A stretch of 64,000 bases of DNA from SZUA-309 sp965233675 (GTDB lineage: Bacteria > Pseudomonadota > Gammaproteobacteria > Pseudomonadales > Azotimanducaceae). The translations under genes were made by a program, and so were the position numbers. The notes under the pieces are model-generated. The model did not search any database. It had not been told where the DNA came from and saw nothing but the letters and a program-made list of their open reading frames with translations. The stretch spans positions 1 to 64,000 of the forward strand of contig OZ247498.1 in the NCBI GenBank assembly GCA_965233675.1, written 5' to 3'. This document shows, one piece after another, positions 36,608 to 44,997 of the stretch (the first letter of the stretch is position 1; every line of letters starts with the position of its first letter).

Positions 36608-37648
36608 ATGAAACTAGGACTGCTGACCGGCTATTCCGGCGCGCGTATGGGCATTCCCATCGACGCGATCAAGCACGCTGAGAACCTCGGCTACGATTCT
36701 GTCTGGACCGCGGAAGCGTACGGCTCCGACGCCGTCACCCCGGCCACCTGGATCCTCGCTCAAACCGAAAAGATCAAGGCAGGCACTGCCATCATGCAGA
36801 TGCCGGCCAGATCACCCGCTATGGCCGCCATGACCTCCATGACCCTGGCGGAAATGTCCGGCGGTCGATTCATATGCGGTCTGGGCGCCTCGGGTCCGCA
36901 GGTGGTGGAAGGCTGGCATGGCGTGCCCTACGGCAAGCCGGTAACCCGGTTGAAAGAATACATCCAGATCATGAAGCAGATCTTTGCGCGGGAAGCCCCG
37001 ACCACCTTCGATGGCAAGATGTATCAACTCCCGTACACGGGTGAAGGTGCCACGGGCCTCGGCAAACCGCTGAAGAGCATCATGCACCTGCACGAAGAAG
37101 TGCCGATATACGCGGCCACCATCACCCCGGCGGGTGTCGCCGCGGCCGCAGAAGTGGCTGATGGCTTCTTCCCGATCTGGATGGATCCTGAGCAATACCA
37201 CGTCTTCGACGAGCCGATTCAGAAAGGCTTCGCAGCTGCGGGCAACAACAAGGATCTCGCCCAGTTCAATATCTCGCCGTTCGTGACCGTGATCATGGGC
37301 GATGACGTGGAACAGTGCATGATGCCCATCCGCGGCAGCATGGCGCTCTACATTGGCGGCATGGGCGCCCGGGACAAGAACTTCTACAACGACTATGCCA
37401 AGCGACTCGGTTTCGAAGAAGCGGCGGTCAAGATCCAGGATCTGTTCCTGGCCGGCAAAAAAGACGAAGCCATGGCTGCGGTACCGGCCGAGCTGATCGA
37501 TGCCTGCCACCTGGTTGGCCCGGCGGACCGGATCAGGGAGCGTCTGCAGCGCTGGACGGCGGCAGGCAACAAAGGCCATGTGTCGAGCATGTTGCTCGGC
37601 TGTCAGGACCCGAAGGCCCTGGAACTGGTCGCCGAAACCGTTCTCTAG
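36608..37648 (+). CDS. LLM class oxidoreductase (F420-dependent type)
   Basis: A 346-residue luciferase-like monooxygenase-fold TIM barrel. It begins with KLGLLTGYSGARMGIPIDAIKHAENLGYDSVWTAE; family landmarks are AGTAIMQMPARSPAMAAM near residue 58 and GGRFICGLGASGPQVVEGWHG near 86. Relatives in actinobacteria (for example Rv3520c-type) use coenzyme F420, while others use FMN; the cofactor is not provable here. A strong GGGGG ribosome site precedes the ATG. It is the first of five LLM genes between 36.6 and 45 kb and is followed by a 152-bp inverted-repeat element. Confidence 0.92.
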   Translation: MKLGLLTGYSGARMGIPIDAIKHAENLGYDSVWTAEAYGSDAVTPATWILAQTEKIKAGTAIMQMPARSPAMAAMTSMTLAEMSGGRFICGLGASGPQVVEGWHGVPYGKPVTRLKEYIQIMKQIFAREAPTTFDGKMYQLPYTGEGATGLGKPLKSIMHLHEEVPIYAATITPAGVAAAAEVADGFFPIWMDPEQYHVFDEPIQKGFAAAGNNKDLAQFNISPFVTVIMGDDVEQCMMPIRGSMALYIGGMGARDKNFYNDYAKRLGFEEAAVKIQDLFLAGKKDEAMAAVPAELIDACHLVGPADRIRERLQRWTAAGNKGHVSSMLLGCQDPKALELVAETVL

Positions 37649-37660
37649 ACGCTCGGAAAA

Positions 37661-37812
37661 GGAACGCCTCGAAGCCACCTGCAGGTTTCGAGGCCGTCGC
37701 AGGCAAAGGGATGTGCCTGCAAGAGCGGACAGGATGTCGGCATTAGCCCGCGGTAGCGGGCGTTAAAATGCCAAGCGTGCCACGAAACCTGCAGGTGGCT
37801 TCGAGGCGTTCC
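37661..37812. repeat. 152-bp element with perfect 30-bp inverted repeats (MITE/REPIN-like)
   Basis: The left arm 37661-37690 and the right arm 37783-37812 are exact reverse complements over 30 bases. The 92-base interior has two further hairpins: gcaggca/tgcctgc (37699-37720) and a ggcatt/aatgcc stem (37739-37772) capped by gcccgc-ggta-gcgggc. The element fills the gap between two convergent genes, 12 bases after one stop and 18 bases before the other. It encodes no transposase and I see no clear target-site duplication. It could be a non-autonomous mobile element, a REP-type palindrome or a bidirectional transcription barrier. Confidence 0.85.
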
Positions 37813-37830
37813 GCGCCCGAAATATCCAGA

Positions 37831-38874
37831 TCAAAGTTTCTCGACCAGCCCCCAGGCTCTCTCAGACCGTATCCGGGCGACCTCGCCGTACTGGGTGGCG
37901 GTGTCCGAACTCGCATTGCCATCCAGCCCACGCTTGTACACACCCTGGATGATCGCCGCTGAGCGGAACATGTTGTAGATCAGATAGAAGGGCCAGTTGT
38001 CGATGGCGTCGATTCCGGCGTGCCGGCAGTATGCGGCCACGAATTCTTCCTCGGTGGGAATGCCGAGTGCGGGGAGGTCGGCGCTGGCCAGGCCTTCCGT
38101 GAAGTAGGAATCGCCGTGATAGTCCTGGCAGAGGTAGCCCAGGTCGGCAAGGCCGTCGCCGAGGGTGGAGAGTTCCCAGTCGAGCACAGCAGCGATCTTC
38201 GGTTCGGTGGGGTGAATGAGCATGTTGCCGAGCCGGAAATCGCCATGGACGATCACTGTCTTTTTCTGTGCCGGGATGTTCTCTGGCAGCCAGGTCATGA
38301 GTTTTTCCATGGCGTCGATCTCGTCGGTTTTGGAGGCCACGTACTGTTTTGACCAGCGACCGACCTGACGTTCGTAGTAGTTGCCGGGCCGACCGAACTC
38401 CGACAGGCCGACGGCTGCCACGTCCACGCTGTGCAGCGCCGCGAGCACCCGGGCCATGTCCTGGTAAATGGCCCCGCGTTCCTCCGGACTGAGCGTCGGC
38501 AGCAGCAGTTCGGTGAACACGCGGCCTTCCACCCTTTCCATCACGTAGAATTTGGTGCCGATCACGGCGTTGTCTTCGCAGAGGCAGAACATCTCCGGCA
38601 CAGGAACGTCCGTATCGGCCAGTGCCTTCATGACACGGTATTCACGGTCCACCTGATGGGCCGACGGCAGCAGCTCACCCGGTGGCTGCTTGCGCATGAC
38701 GTAGTTTCTGGCCGGTGTCTCGAGCTGAAAGGTGGGGTTCGACTGGCCCCCTTCGAACTGACGAACGGTCAGCGGGCCGGCGTAGTCCGCCACGTTGGCT
38801 TCCAGATAGGCCGCCAGGGCAGCCTCATCAAAGCGATGCGCTTCTCGAACGGGTGTCAGCGCCACGTCGCTCAT
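37831..38874 (-). CDS. Phosphotransferase family protein (APH-like, ACAD10/11 type)
   Basis: A 347-residue kinase-fold protein of the aminoglycoside phosphotransferase family. It resembles the kinase half of ACAD10/ACAD11 and bacterial proteins encoded with acyl-CoA dehydrogenases: FEGGQSNPTFQLE near residue 41, a VMRKQPPGELLPSAH nucleotide loop, the catalytic VHGDFRLGNML (HxDxxxxN type) near 213 and VLDWELSTLGDGLADLGYL near 232. In the mammalian homologues the kinase phosphorylates 4-hydroxyacids before their degradation. The second ATG (38874) has a GAGGA six bases upstream and was chosen over the ATG at 38880. Confidence 0.92.
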   Translation of the reverse strand: MSDVALTPVREAHRFDEAALAAYLEANVADYAGPLTVRQFEGGQSNPTFQLETPARNYVMRKQPPGELLPSAHQVDREYRVMKALADTDVPVPEMFCLCEDNAVIGTKFYVMERVEGRVFTELLLPTLSPEERGAIYQDMARVLAALHSVDVAAVGLSEFGRPGNYYERQVGRWSKQYVASKTDEIDAMEKLMTWLPENIPAQKKTVIVHGDFRLGNMLIHPTEPKIAAVLDWELSTLGDGLADLGYLCQDYHGDSYFTEGLASADLPALGIPTEEEFVAAYCRHAGIDAIDNWPFYLIYNMFRSAAIIQGVYKRGLDGNASSDTATQYGEVARIRSERAWGLVEKL

Positions 38875-38980
38875 GGTCATTCCTCGGTTACGAATACGGG
38901 ACGGACGAGCATACGGCTTGATCTGTCCGGGGGCAAAATGCGACGCTTCAGAACTTAACTAACTGGGGATTCACAAAGAC

Positions 38981-39979
38981 ATGGCCCTCGAAAAACGAGT
39001 AGCGGTCACATTACCGGCTGGCCCGAACATTCAACACACCATCGATCGGCTCAAGTGGGCCGAGGACAATGGCTTTCCGGACGCCTGGTTCAGCGATGCC
39101 GGGGCGCCGGATACCCTGACTCAGATAGCCGCGATCGCCCATCACACGCAGAACATCCGCATTGGTGTGGCGGTGACTCCCGTGTATACGCGCAGCCCAT
39201 CGGTGATCGCGGCCAGTGCGAACGTCATCGGCCAGTTGCTGCCCGGCCGCTTCATCGTGGGTCTTGGCTCGTCCAGTCAGACCATCATGGGGCAGTGGAA
39301 TGGCATTCCGCTGGAAAAGCCCCTCACTCGGGTCAAGGAAACGGCGCAGCTCGTCCGCACCATGCTCAGTGGCGAGAAGACAGACTTTCAGGGCGAGACG
39401 CTGTTCAGCCGTGGTTACCGGCAGGCGCCGCTGGAAAACCCGCCACCTATCTATCTGGGCGCGCTGCGGCCGAAGATGATCGAGATGGCGGCCGAGTACG
39501 GCGACGGTGTGATCTTCAATCTCTGGCCGAAGTCCGCGCTGCCGAAAATGATGGAGCACGTGGCGATCGGTGCCGAACGAGCGGGCAAAAAAGCCGAGGA
39601 CGTGGAAATCGTCAACCGGGCAATGGTGCTCGCCACCGATGACAAGGAAGCCGGGCGGAACCTGTTCCGGGCGGCGTTCGCCCCTTACTACGCCACACCT
39701 GTGTACAACAAATTCCTGGCCTGGGCGGGTTACGGTGATGCCGCAGAGACCATCACGGAAGGCTGGGCGGCCAAGGACCGGGCGAAGACGTCCGGCGCGC
39801 TGACGGATGAGATGATCGACGAGATCGCCATCATCGGCACGGAAGATGAGATCCGTGACCGTATCCGGGAAGACGCTGCCGGCGGTGTGCACACATCCAT
39901 CATCGCGCCACTGGGCATCAACCCTGAGGATGCGCAACGCACGTTTGCCGCCTTCCGGGCAGACGATTTCCAGTTCTAG
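38981..39979 (+). CDS. LLM class oxidoreductase (F420-dependent type)
   Basis: A 332-residue luciferase-like barrel. The family blocks are DTLTQIAAIAHHTQNIRIGVAV (residues about 36-57), VTPVYTRSPSVIAASANVIGQLLPGRFIVGLGSS near 57-90, and AEYGDGVIFNLWPKSALP near 166. It is diverged from its neighbours in the cluster, so it is not a recent duplicate. The cofactor may be F420 or FMN. It is divergent from the phosphotransferase gene across about 106 bases and followed by a histidine phosphatase gene. Confidence 0.9.
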   Translation: MALEKRVAVTLPAGPNIQHTIDRLKWAEDNGFPDAWFSDAGAPDTLTQIAAIAHHTQNIRIGVAVTPVYTRSPSVIAASANVIGQLLPGRFIVGLGSSSQTIMGQWNGIPLEKPLTRVKETAQLVRTMLSGEKTDFQGETLFSRGYRQAPLENPPPIYLGALRPKMIEMAAEYGDGVIFNLWPKSALPKMMEHVAIGAERAGKKAEDVEIVNRAMVLATDDKEAGRNLFRAAFAPYYATPVYNKFLAWAGYGDAAETITEGWAAKDRAKTSGALTDEMIDEIAIIGTEDEIRDRIREDAAGGVHTSIIAPLGINPEDAQRTFAAFRADDFQF

Positions 39980-40087
39980 CGCTGAAACCGGCCCGGCAGG
40001 GTAACTGAGGGTTGGGGCCGGGCAGGATCCGGCCCGGACCGGTTTCGGCCCGGACAGGGAAGTTCCAGGGAAGTTTCAGGGAGATAG

Positions 40088-40747
40088 ATGAAACAGATCT
40101 TCATCATTCGGCACGGACAGACCGAATGGAATATGACGCGCCGAATGCAGGGGCGGCTGGATTCACCGTTGACCCACGCCGGCATGGAGCAGGCGCACAC
40201 CCATGGTGAAGTCCTCAAGAACCTGACGCCCATCGAGGCCATGTATGTTTCCCCGTCGGGGCGTACCCGCGAAACGGCCTATATCATCAACTCCTACGTG
40301 CGTGCACCTGTTGAGTTCGACGAGGCTCTGCTCGAGCGTGATGTAGGGATCTGGTCCGGATTGACGGTAGACGAACTGGAGGATGCCTTTCCGCAGGCCT
40401 GGCGTGCCCGGCTGGAAGATCCCTTCAATCATCGTCCGCCGGAAGGCGAGAGCCTGGCCGATATGAACGCGCGTTGCGCGGATTTTCTCGAATCAGTGCT
40501 GGCCGGGCCGGCGATGAACGTGGCGCTTGTCACGCATCAGGTGATGTCGCGGGTGATTCTGGGACGATTGCTGGCCCTGAGTCCGGAAGAAACCGTGCAG
40601 GTTATTCATCCGAACGAGGCGTTCTATCGGATTCGCGTGGATGAGGTCCGGACCGCCAGCTATTTCCTCGAAGGTCGCGGACCCTTCGACGGTTTGCTTC
40701 GCCACGGTGACGGTGAAACAATTCCGCCGCTGAACCGGCCTCGCTGA
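40088..40747 (+). CDS. Histidine phosphatase family protein
   Basis: A 219-residue enzyme of the phosphoglycerate mutase/phosphatase superfamily. The catalytic RHG triad is at residues 8-10 (FIIRHGQTEWN), with the second arginine in YVSPSGRTRETA near residue 58, a catalytic acid in LLERDVGIWSG near 83 and the distal histidine in VALVTHQVMSRVI near 144. The substrate is unknown (it could be a phospho-sugar, a cobalamin intermediate or a phosphoprotein). Its place among LLM oxidoreductase genes recalls the phosphatase step of some cofactor pathways, but nothing in the sequence links it to F420. Confidence 0.92.
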   Translation: MKQIFIIRHGQTEWNMTRRMQGRLDSPLTHAGMEQAHTHGEVLKNLTPIEAMYVSPSGRTRETAYIINSYVRAPVEFDEALLERDVGIWSGLTVDELEDAFPQAWRARLEDPFNHRPPEGESLADMNARCADFLESVLAGPAMNVALVTHQVMSRVILGRLLALSPEETVQVIHPNEAFYRIRVDEVRTASYFLEGRGPFDGLLRHGDGETIPPLNRPR

Positions 40748-40805
40748 ATCCCCAGGATTCGCGTCAAATCGAGCCGGATGCTTATCACTTCTTGGGGGAC
40801 TGAAC

Positions 40806-41813
40806 ATGAAGGTAGACGGTGGTGTCGGCTGGGAGCTCGACAAGGTGGGTGCGCAGGCGCAGGAACTGGAGGAGATGGGCTATTCCGGCGTAATGACGGC
40901 AGAAACCTCCCACGATCCGTTCTTTCCCCTGTTGGTGGCATCGCAGAACACGGAAAGAGTGGATCTGATGACATCCATTGCCGTGGCCTTTGCGCGCAGC
41001 CCGATGACGCTGGCCAACATCGGCCACGACCTGAACGCTGCTTCCAAGGGTCGCTTCGTGCTGGGCCTCGGCTCCCAGATCAAACCGCACATCAGCAAAC
41101 GCTTCAGTATGCCGTGGTCTTCACCGGCGGCGCGCATGCGGGAACTCATTCTCGCGATGCGGGCGATCTGGGCCAACTGGCATCACGGGGAAGAGCTCGC
41201 GTTTACCGGCAAGTTTTACACCCACACCCTGATGACGCCCTTCTTCACGCCCACGGATACGGAATACGGCGCGCCGCGGGTTTTTCTGGCCGCGGTGGGT
41301 CCGCTGATGACGGAGGTGGCGGGTGAGGTGGCGGATGGTGTGATCTGTCACGCCTTCACCACCGAAAAATATCTTCGCGAGACCACTTTGCCGGCCCTGG
41401 AGCGGGGCTTTGCGAAGGCGGGCAAGACCCGGGCGGACTTCGAGATCAGCTATCCGGTGTTCGTGGTCACGGGTAAGAATGAGGAAGAGGTCGAGCAGGC
41501 CAAGATCGCGACCCGTCAGCAGATTGCTTTCTATGGCTCCACCCCCGCCTACAAGCCGGTTCTCGATAGTATCGGCGTCGGTGAACTGCAGGGTGAACTC
41601 AATGCCATGTCCAAGCAGGGCCGCTGGGAGGAAATGGGAGGCCTGATCGACGAGAGCACGCTGAGTGCGTTCGCCGTTGTGGGTGAACCTTCCACCATCG
41701 CCGGACAGATCGTCGACCGATACGGCGACATCATCGATCGCACATCCGCGGCCTATGCACATATCGGCAAGGAAGACCGGGCCGGGATCATCAGCGAACT
41801 GACCGCTGCCTGA
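40806..41813 (+). CDS. LLM class oxidoreductase (TIGR03617-type), paralogue A
   Basis: A 335-residue luciferase-like oxidoreductase that matches the F420-type TIGR03617 pattern: MKVDGGVGWELDKVGAQAQELEEMGYSG, DPFFPLLVASQNTERVDLMTSIAVAFARSPM and GRFVLGLGSQIKPHI. The C-terminal region carries the block VLDSIGVGELQGELNAMSKQGRW. The gene is a tandem paralogue of the next gene, with the same length and about two-thirds visible identity. Substrate and cofactor are unknown. GGGGGA precedes the ATG. Confidence 0.92.
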   Translation: MKVDGGVGWELDKVGAQAQELEEMGYSGVMTAETSHDPFFPLLVASQNTERVDLMTSIAVAFARSPMTLANIGHDLNAASKGRFVLGLGSQIKPHISKRFSMPWSSPAARMRELILAMRAIWANWHHGEELAFTGKFYTHTLMTPFFTPTDTEYGAPRVFLAAVGPLMTEVAGEVADGVICHAFTTEKYLRETTLPALERGFAKAGKTRADFEISYPVFVVTGKNEEEVEQAKIATRQQIAFYGSTPAYKPVLDSIGVGELQGELNAMSKQGRWEEMGGLIDESTLSAFAVVGEPSTIAGQIVDRYGDIIDRTSAAYAHIGKEDRAGIISELTAA

Positions 41814-41871
41814 TACAGCGCCAATCAGCGTCTTCAGAGAACCGTAACAGGAACACTAAACAGGAGAGACC

Positions 41872-42879
41872 ATGAAAGTAGACAGTGGTATCGGCTTCGA
41901 CCTGCACAAGATCCCGGAGCAGGTGAAGGCCATCGAAGCCGCCGGTTACGATGGCGTGCGCACGGCAGAGATGAATCACGATCCCTTTTTCCCGTTGCTG
42001 CTCGCGGCGGAACACAGCGACAAGCTGGAACTGGCCACGTCGATTGCCGTGGCTTTTGCGCGCAGCCCGATGAATCTGGCAAATATCGGCCACGATCTGA
42101 ACGCTTACTCGAAAGGGCGCTTCACCCTCGGACTCGGCTCCCAGATCAAACCCCACATCACCAAGCGCTTCAGCATGCAGTGGGGAGCACCAGCGGCCCA
42201 GATGCGGGAACTGGTGCTGGCCATGCGGGCCATCTGGGCGAACTGGTATGAGGGTGCGCCGCTGGAGTTCGTCGGAAAATACTACCGCCACACCCTGATG
42301 ACGCCGGCGTTCACGCCCCAGGATACGGAATACGGCGCGCCCAAGGTGATTCTGGCCGCGGTGGGCCCGGTGATGACGGAGGTCGCCGGTGAAGTGGCGG
42401 ACGGCATGATCATTCATCCGTTCAGTAATGTGCCCTATATCGAGTCAGTGACCCTTCCGGCCATCGAGCGAGGCCTCGCCAGGGCAGGCCGCAGCCGGGA
42501 CGATTTCGAAATCTCCTACTCGAGTTTCGTGGTCACCGGCCGGGACGAGGCCGAGTTCGCTGCCTCGAAGAAAGCGGCCAGAGAGCGGATCGCGTTTTAT
42601 GGCTCCACGCCAGCCTACAAAGGCGTGCTGGAAGCCATTGGCGTGGGCGAACTGCAGGGTGAACTCAATGCCATGTCCAAGCAGGGCCGCTGGCAGGAGA
42701 TGGGTGACCTGATCACGGACGACATCATCAATGCGTTCGGTGTGATGGGGGAGCCGGGTGAGATCGCGCCGCAGATGCTCGAACGGTACGCAAGTTTCAC
42801 AGACCGAACGTCAGCCAGTTTCCCCGTATCGGATGCGGGCGAGCGGGATGCCATCATTTCGGCCCTGCGGGCTGGCTGA
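41872..42879 (+). CDS. LLM class oxidoreductase (TIGR03617-type), paralogue B
   Basis: A 335-residue tandem copy of the previous gene, 58 bases downstream. Long blocks are shared (PLL.A..............TSIAVAFARSPM.LANIGHDLNA.SKGRF, LGLGSQIKPHI.KRFSM, TDTEYGAP/QDTEYGAP, GELQGELNAMSKQGRW). Differences cluster in the substrate-side loops, as expected for a duplicate that has diverged in specificity. A rho-independent terminator lies 53 bases after the stop and ends this transcript. Confidence 0.92.
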   Translation: MKVDSGIGFDLHKIPEQVKAIEAAGYDGVRTAEMNHDPFFPLLLAAEHSDKLELATSIAVAFARSPMNLANIGHDLNAYSKGRFTLGLGSQIKPHITKRFSMQWGAPAAQMRELVLAMRAIWANWYEGAPLEFVGKYYRHTLMTPAFTPQDTEYGAPKVILAAVGPVMTEVAGEVADGMIIHPFSNVPYIESVTLPAIERGLARAGRSRDDFEISYSSFVVTGRDEAEFAASKKAARERIAFYGSTPAYKGVLEAIGVGELQGELNAMSKQGRWQEMGDLITDDIINAFGVMGEPGEIAPQMLERYASFTDRTSASFPVSDAGERDAIISALRAG

Positions 42880-42931
42880 ACGCCGCCTCGGTTCGCTTAA
42901 CACACCCACTGAATACGCTCACTGAACAGAG

Positions 42932-42959
42932 AGGGGCCGAATGGCCCCTTTTTCTTTTC
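42932..42959 (+). terminator. Rho-independent terminator
   Basis: A perfect 7-bp stem AGGGGCC-GAAT-GGCCCCT (42932-42949) is followed by TTTTTCTTTTC. It lies 53 bases after the stop of the second TIGR03617-type gene and closes the forward-strand transcript. Confidence 0.9.
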
Positions 42960-43337
42960 TGGTAGGCGAACAGCGCTGTTTTAGATCATTTTGTTCTAGT
43001 TTCCGTCGCCAGGCGCTGGTGTGCGAAAACGCACATCCTGATCGCGCGCGGCTTCGAAGTTAGCCTCTACTAACTTGACGTTTCGTTACAAGGGAGTGAC
43101 AGATCGGCAACGGTTTGTGACGTATTTCCGGTTTATTGTGTGTTGCAGCATCAGTAGAATGCGCGTCGACCTTCTGGGTCAGGGGTGAGAAGAGGGATGC
43201 AGGCCTGAAACAGGCTGTGTGCAGCACGATGGAGGACTGAAACGGAAACCCCGTTCAGCTTCCAGTCAGGCAGCGCGCTTCATCCTCCTCCCCGAACGTT
43301 GACGAGTGTTTTGAACCCCTAAACGAGACACCCTATT
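42960..43337. other. Structured 378-bp intergenic region upstream of the lytic transglycosylase
   Basis: No ORF with coding character is visible. The stretch contains three exact palindromes: GTGCG-AAAA-CGCAC (43021-43034), AAGTTAG-CCTCTA-CTAACTT (43057-43076) and GCCTG-AAA-CAGGC (43203-43215). A TTGACG (43075-43080) overlaps the second palindrome and could be a -35 box; a TAGAAT at 43155-43160 is a possible -10 of another promoter. The rest gives no recognisable feature. Confidence 0.45.
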
Positions 43338-44045
43338 TTGAGCACGCAGACCGCAAATCAGTTCTGGCAGATGGCCAGCGATCGGATCGCCCGGATCACG
43401 GCGACCGGTTCCCAGGCGCGCGCCAGAATCAGCGCCCGCTGGATGTCTGTGCCTGGCACTCTGCGTGTGGTCGCCTATTCCCACCTCGCGCTCATGGGGC
43501 TGCTGGCCGCCACCGCTCTGGTCGTGGCCTTCAATGGCACCAGCAAGGGCTATGAGCGGATCGCATTCGCGCTGCCCGCCGTCGAACACACCAGCGTGCC
43601 CTGGCATTCGGAAGTGGATGCATTCGGTCACAAGGTGAGTCAGGCCTTCGGCGTGCGCCGGAACACGGCAACCGAGTTTGCCGGTTGGATTCTCGAAGCC
43701 AGCGAGCGTCAGGGTCTGGAGCCGGAACTGCTGGCAAGTCTGGTGCTCACCGAAAGTTCGTTCCGGAAGGACGTGGTGTCACATGTGGGTGCGATTGGCC
43801 CTGCTCAGGTGCGTCCCGATTTCTGGAGCGGCTTCTGTGGCAGCAACGATCTGCTGGACCCGGCGGAGAACATCTACTGTGGTGCGCAGGTGCTTTCACA
43901 CCTGATGGACCGCTGCGGTGACGACACCGGCTGTGCTCTGACGGCCTACAACATCGGCCCCTACGGTGAAGAGAAGCAGGCCGGTCGCCGCTATGTGTCC
44001 AAGGTTGGACGCTACACGGAAACCCTGCGCAAATACCCGCTCTGA
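43338..44045 (+). CDS. Lytic transglycosylase (SLT domain), membrane-anchored
   Basis: A 235-residue protein with a basic, Arg-rich N-terminus, one membrane helix (about 44-65) and a C-terminal SLT domain. The catalytic glutamate is E139 in SLVLTESSFR, followed by SHVGAIGPAQVRPDFW and the TAYNIGPYGEEK segment that holds the substrate. It would cleave glycan strands to 1,6-anhydro ends at the inner-membrane periplasmic face. The sequence has several cysteines (CGSNDL, IYCGAQ, RCGDDTGC) that suggest disulfides. The start is TTG at 43338; an in-frame ATG eleven codons later is a possible alternative. Confidence 0.87.
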   Translation: MSTQTANQFWQMASDRIARITATGSQARARISARWMSVPGTLRVVAYSHLALMGLLAATALVVAFNGTSKGYERIAFALPAVEHTSVPWHSEVDAFGHKVSQAFGVRRNTATEFAGWILEASERQGLEPELLASLVLTESSFRKDVVSHVGAIGPAQVRPDFWSGFCGSNDLLDPAENIYCGAQVLSHLMDRCGDDTGCALTAYNIGPYGEEKQAGRRYVSKVGRYTETLRKYPL

Positions 44046-44115
44046 CAGCCCGGCGGCGTCCGCCGCTGCCTGAACCCGAAACCCTGTTGTATGATCCTCG
44101 TCAGGAGGATTCACC

Positions 44116-44994
44116 ATGACTGACTTCGGCGTTCTCATGTTTCCCGCCGACTACGCGATTCAGCCGATCCCGCTTGCCCGGGCGGCGGAAGAACGCGGTT
44201 TCGAGTCTCTGTTTTTTCCGGAACACACCCATATACCGGCCAGCCGAAAGAGTCCATGGCCTGGCGGCGCAGAGCTTCCTCAGGAGTACTGGCACACCCA
44301 CGATCCTTTTGTGAGCCTGGCCGCCGCCGCAGCGGCGACCCGGACCCTCAAAGTCGGCACTGGCATCACGCTGGTGACCGAGCGGGATCCCATTCTCATG
44401 GCCAAGCAGGTGGCGTCACTCGACACTCTCTCCGAAGGTCGGGTGCTGCTCGGCGTCGGCGCCGGCTGGAATGCGGAGGAGATGGAAAATCATGGTGTGG
44501 CGTACGCCACCCGCTGGAAGGTGCTGCGGGAGCGTATCCTCGCCATGCGCAGGATCTGGACCGAAGACGAAGCGGAATTTCATGGCGACTACGTGAATTT
44601 CGACCCCGTCTGGTCCTGGCCGAAGCCGGTGCAGCAGGGTGGGCCGAAGATTCTGCTGGGTGCCTCGTCGAAATACACCTGGAAGCGGGTGGCCGAATAT
44701 TGTGATGGCTGGTTTCCGATCCATCAGGATCCACGGCGGGCGGCGGCGTCCGGGGCCGTGGACTATGTGGCAGGCATGTCGGCGATCCGATCTGCCTGGG
44801 CGGAAGCGAAGAGAAGCGGCGAGCCGGATTTCAGCATCTTCGGGGTGGGACCGAACGCCGATCGGGTGCGGGAACTCATCGAAATGGGGTTCAACCGGAT
44901 CATATTCGCCCTGCCGCCAGCGGATGCGGACACCGTTCTGCCGATGCTCGACAACTACGCCGCCATCGCCTACGACCTCCAGAACGGCCGTTGA
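44116..44994 (+). CDS. LLM class oxidoreductase (TIGR03619-type)
   Basis: A 292-residue luciferase-like barrel, shorter than the others in this region and matching the TIGR03619 F420-type pattern: GFESLFFPEHTHIPASRKSPWPGG near residue 29, DPFVSLAAAAAATRTLKVGTGITLVTERDP near 62 and GRVLLGVGAGWNAEEMENHG near 107. It likely reduces or oxidises a small organic substrate. AGGAG precedes the ATG. It is convergent with the HAD gene (three-base gap). Confidence 0.92.
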   Translation: MTDFGVLMFPADYAIQPIPLARAAEERGFESLFFPEHTHIPASRKSPWPGGAELPQEYWHTHDPFVSLAAAAAATRTLKVGTGITLVTERDPILMAKQVASLDTLSEGRVLLGVGAGWNAEEMENHGVAYATRWKVLRERILAMRRIWTEDEAEFHGDYVNFDPVWSWPKPVQQGGPKILLGASSKYTWKRVAEYCDGWFPIHQDPRRAAASGAVDYVAGMSAIRSAWAEAKRSGEPDFSIFGVGPNADRVRELIEMGFNRIIFALPPADADTVLPMLDNYAAIAYDLQNGR

Positions 44995-44997
44995 CCC

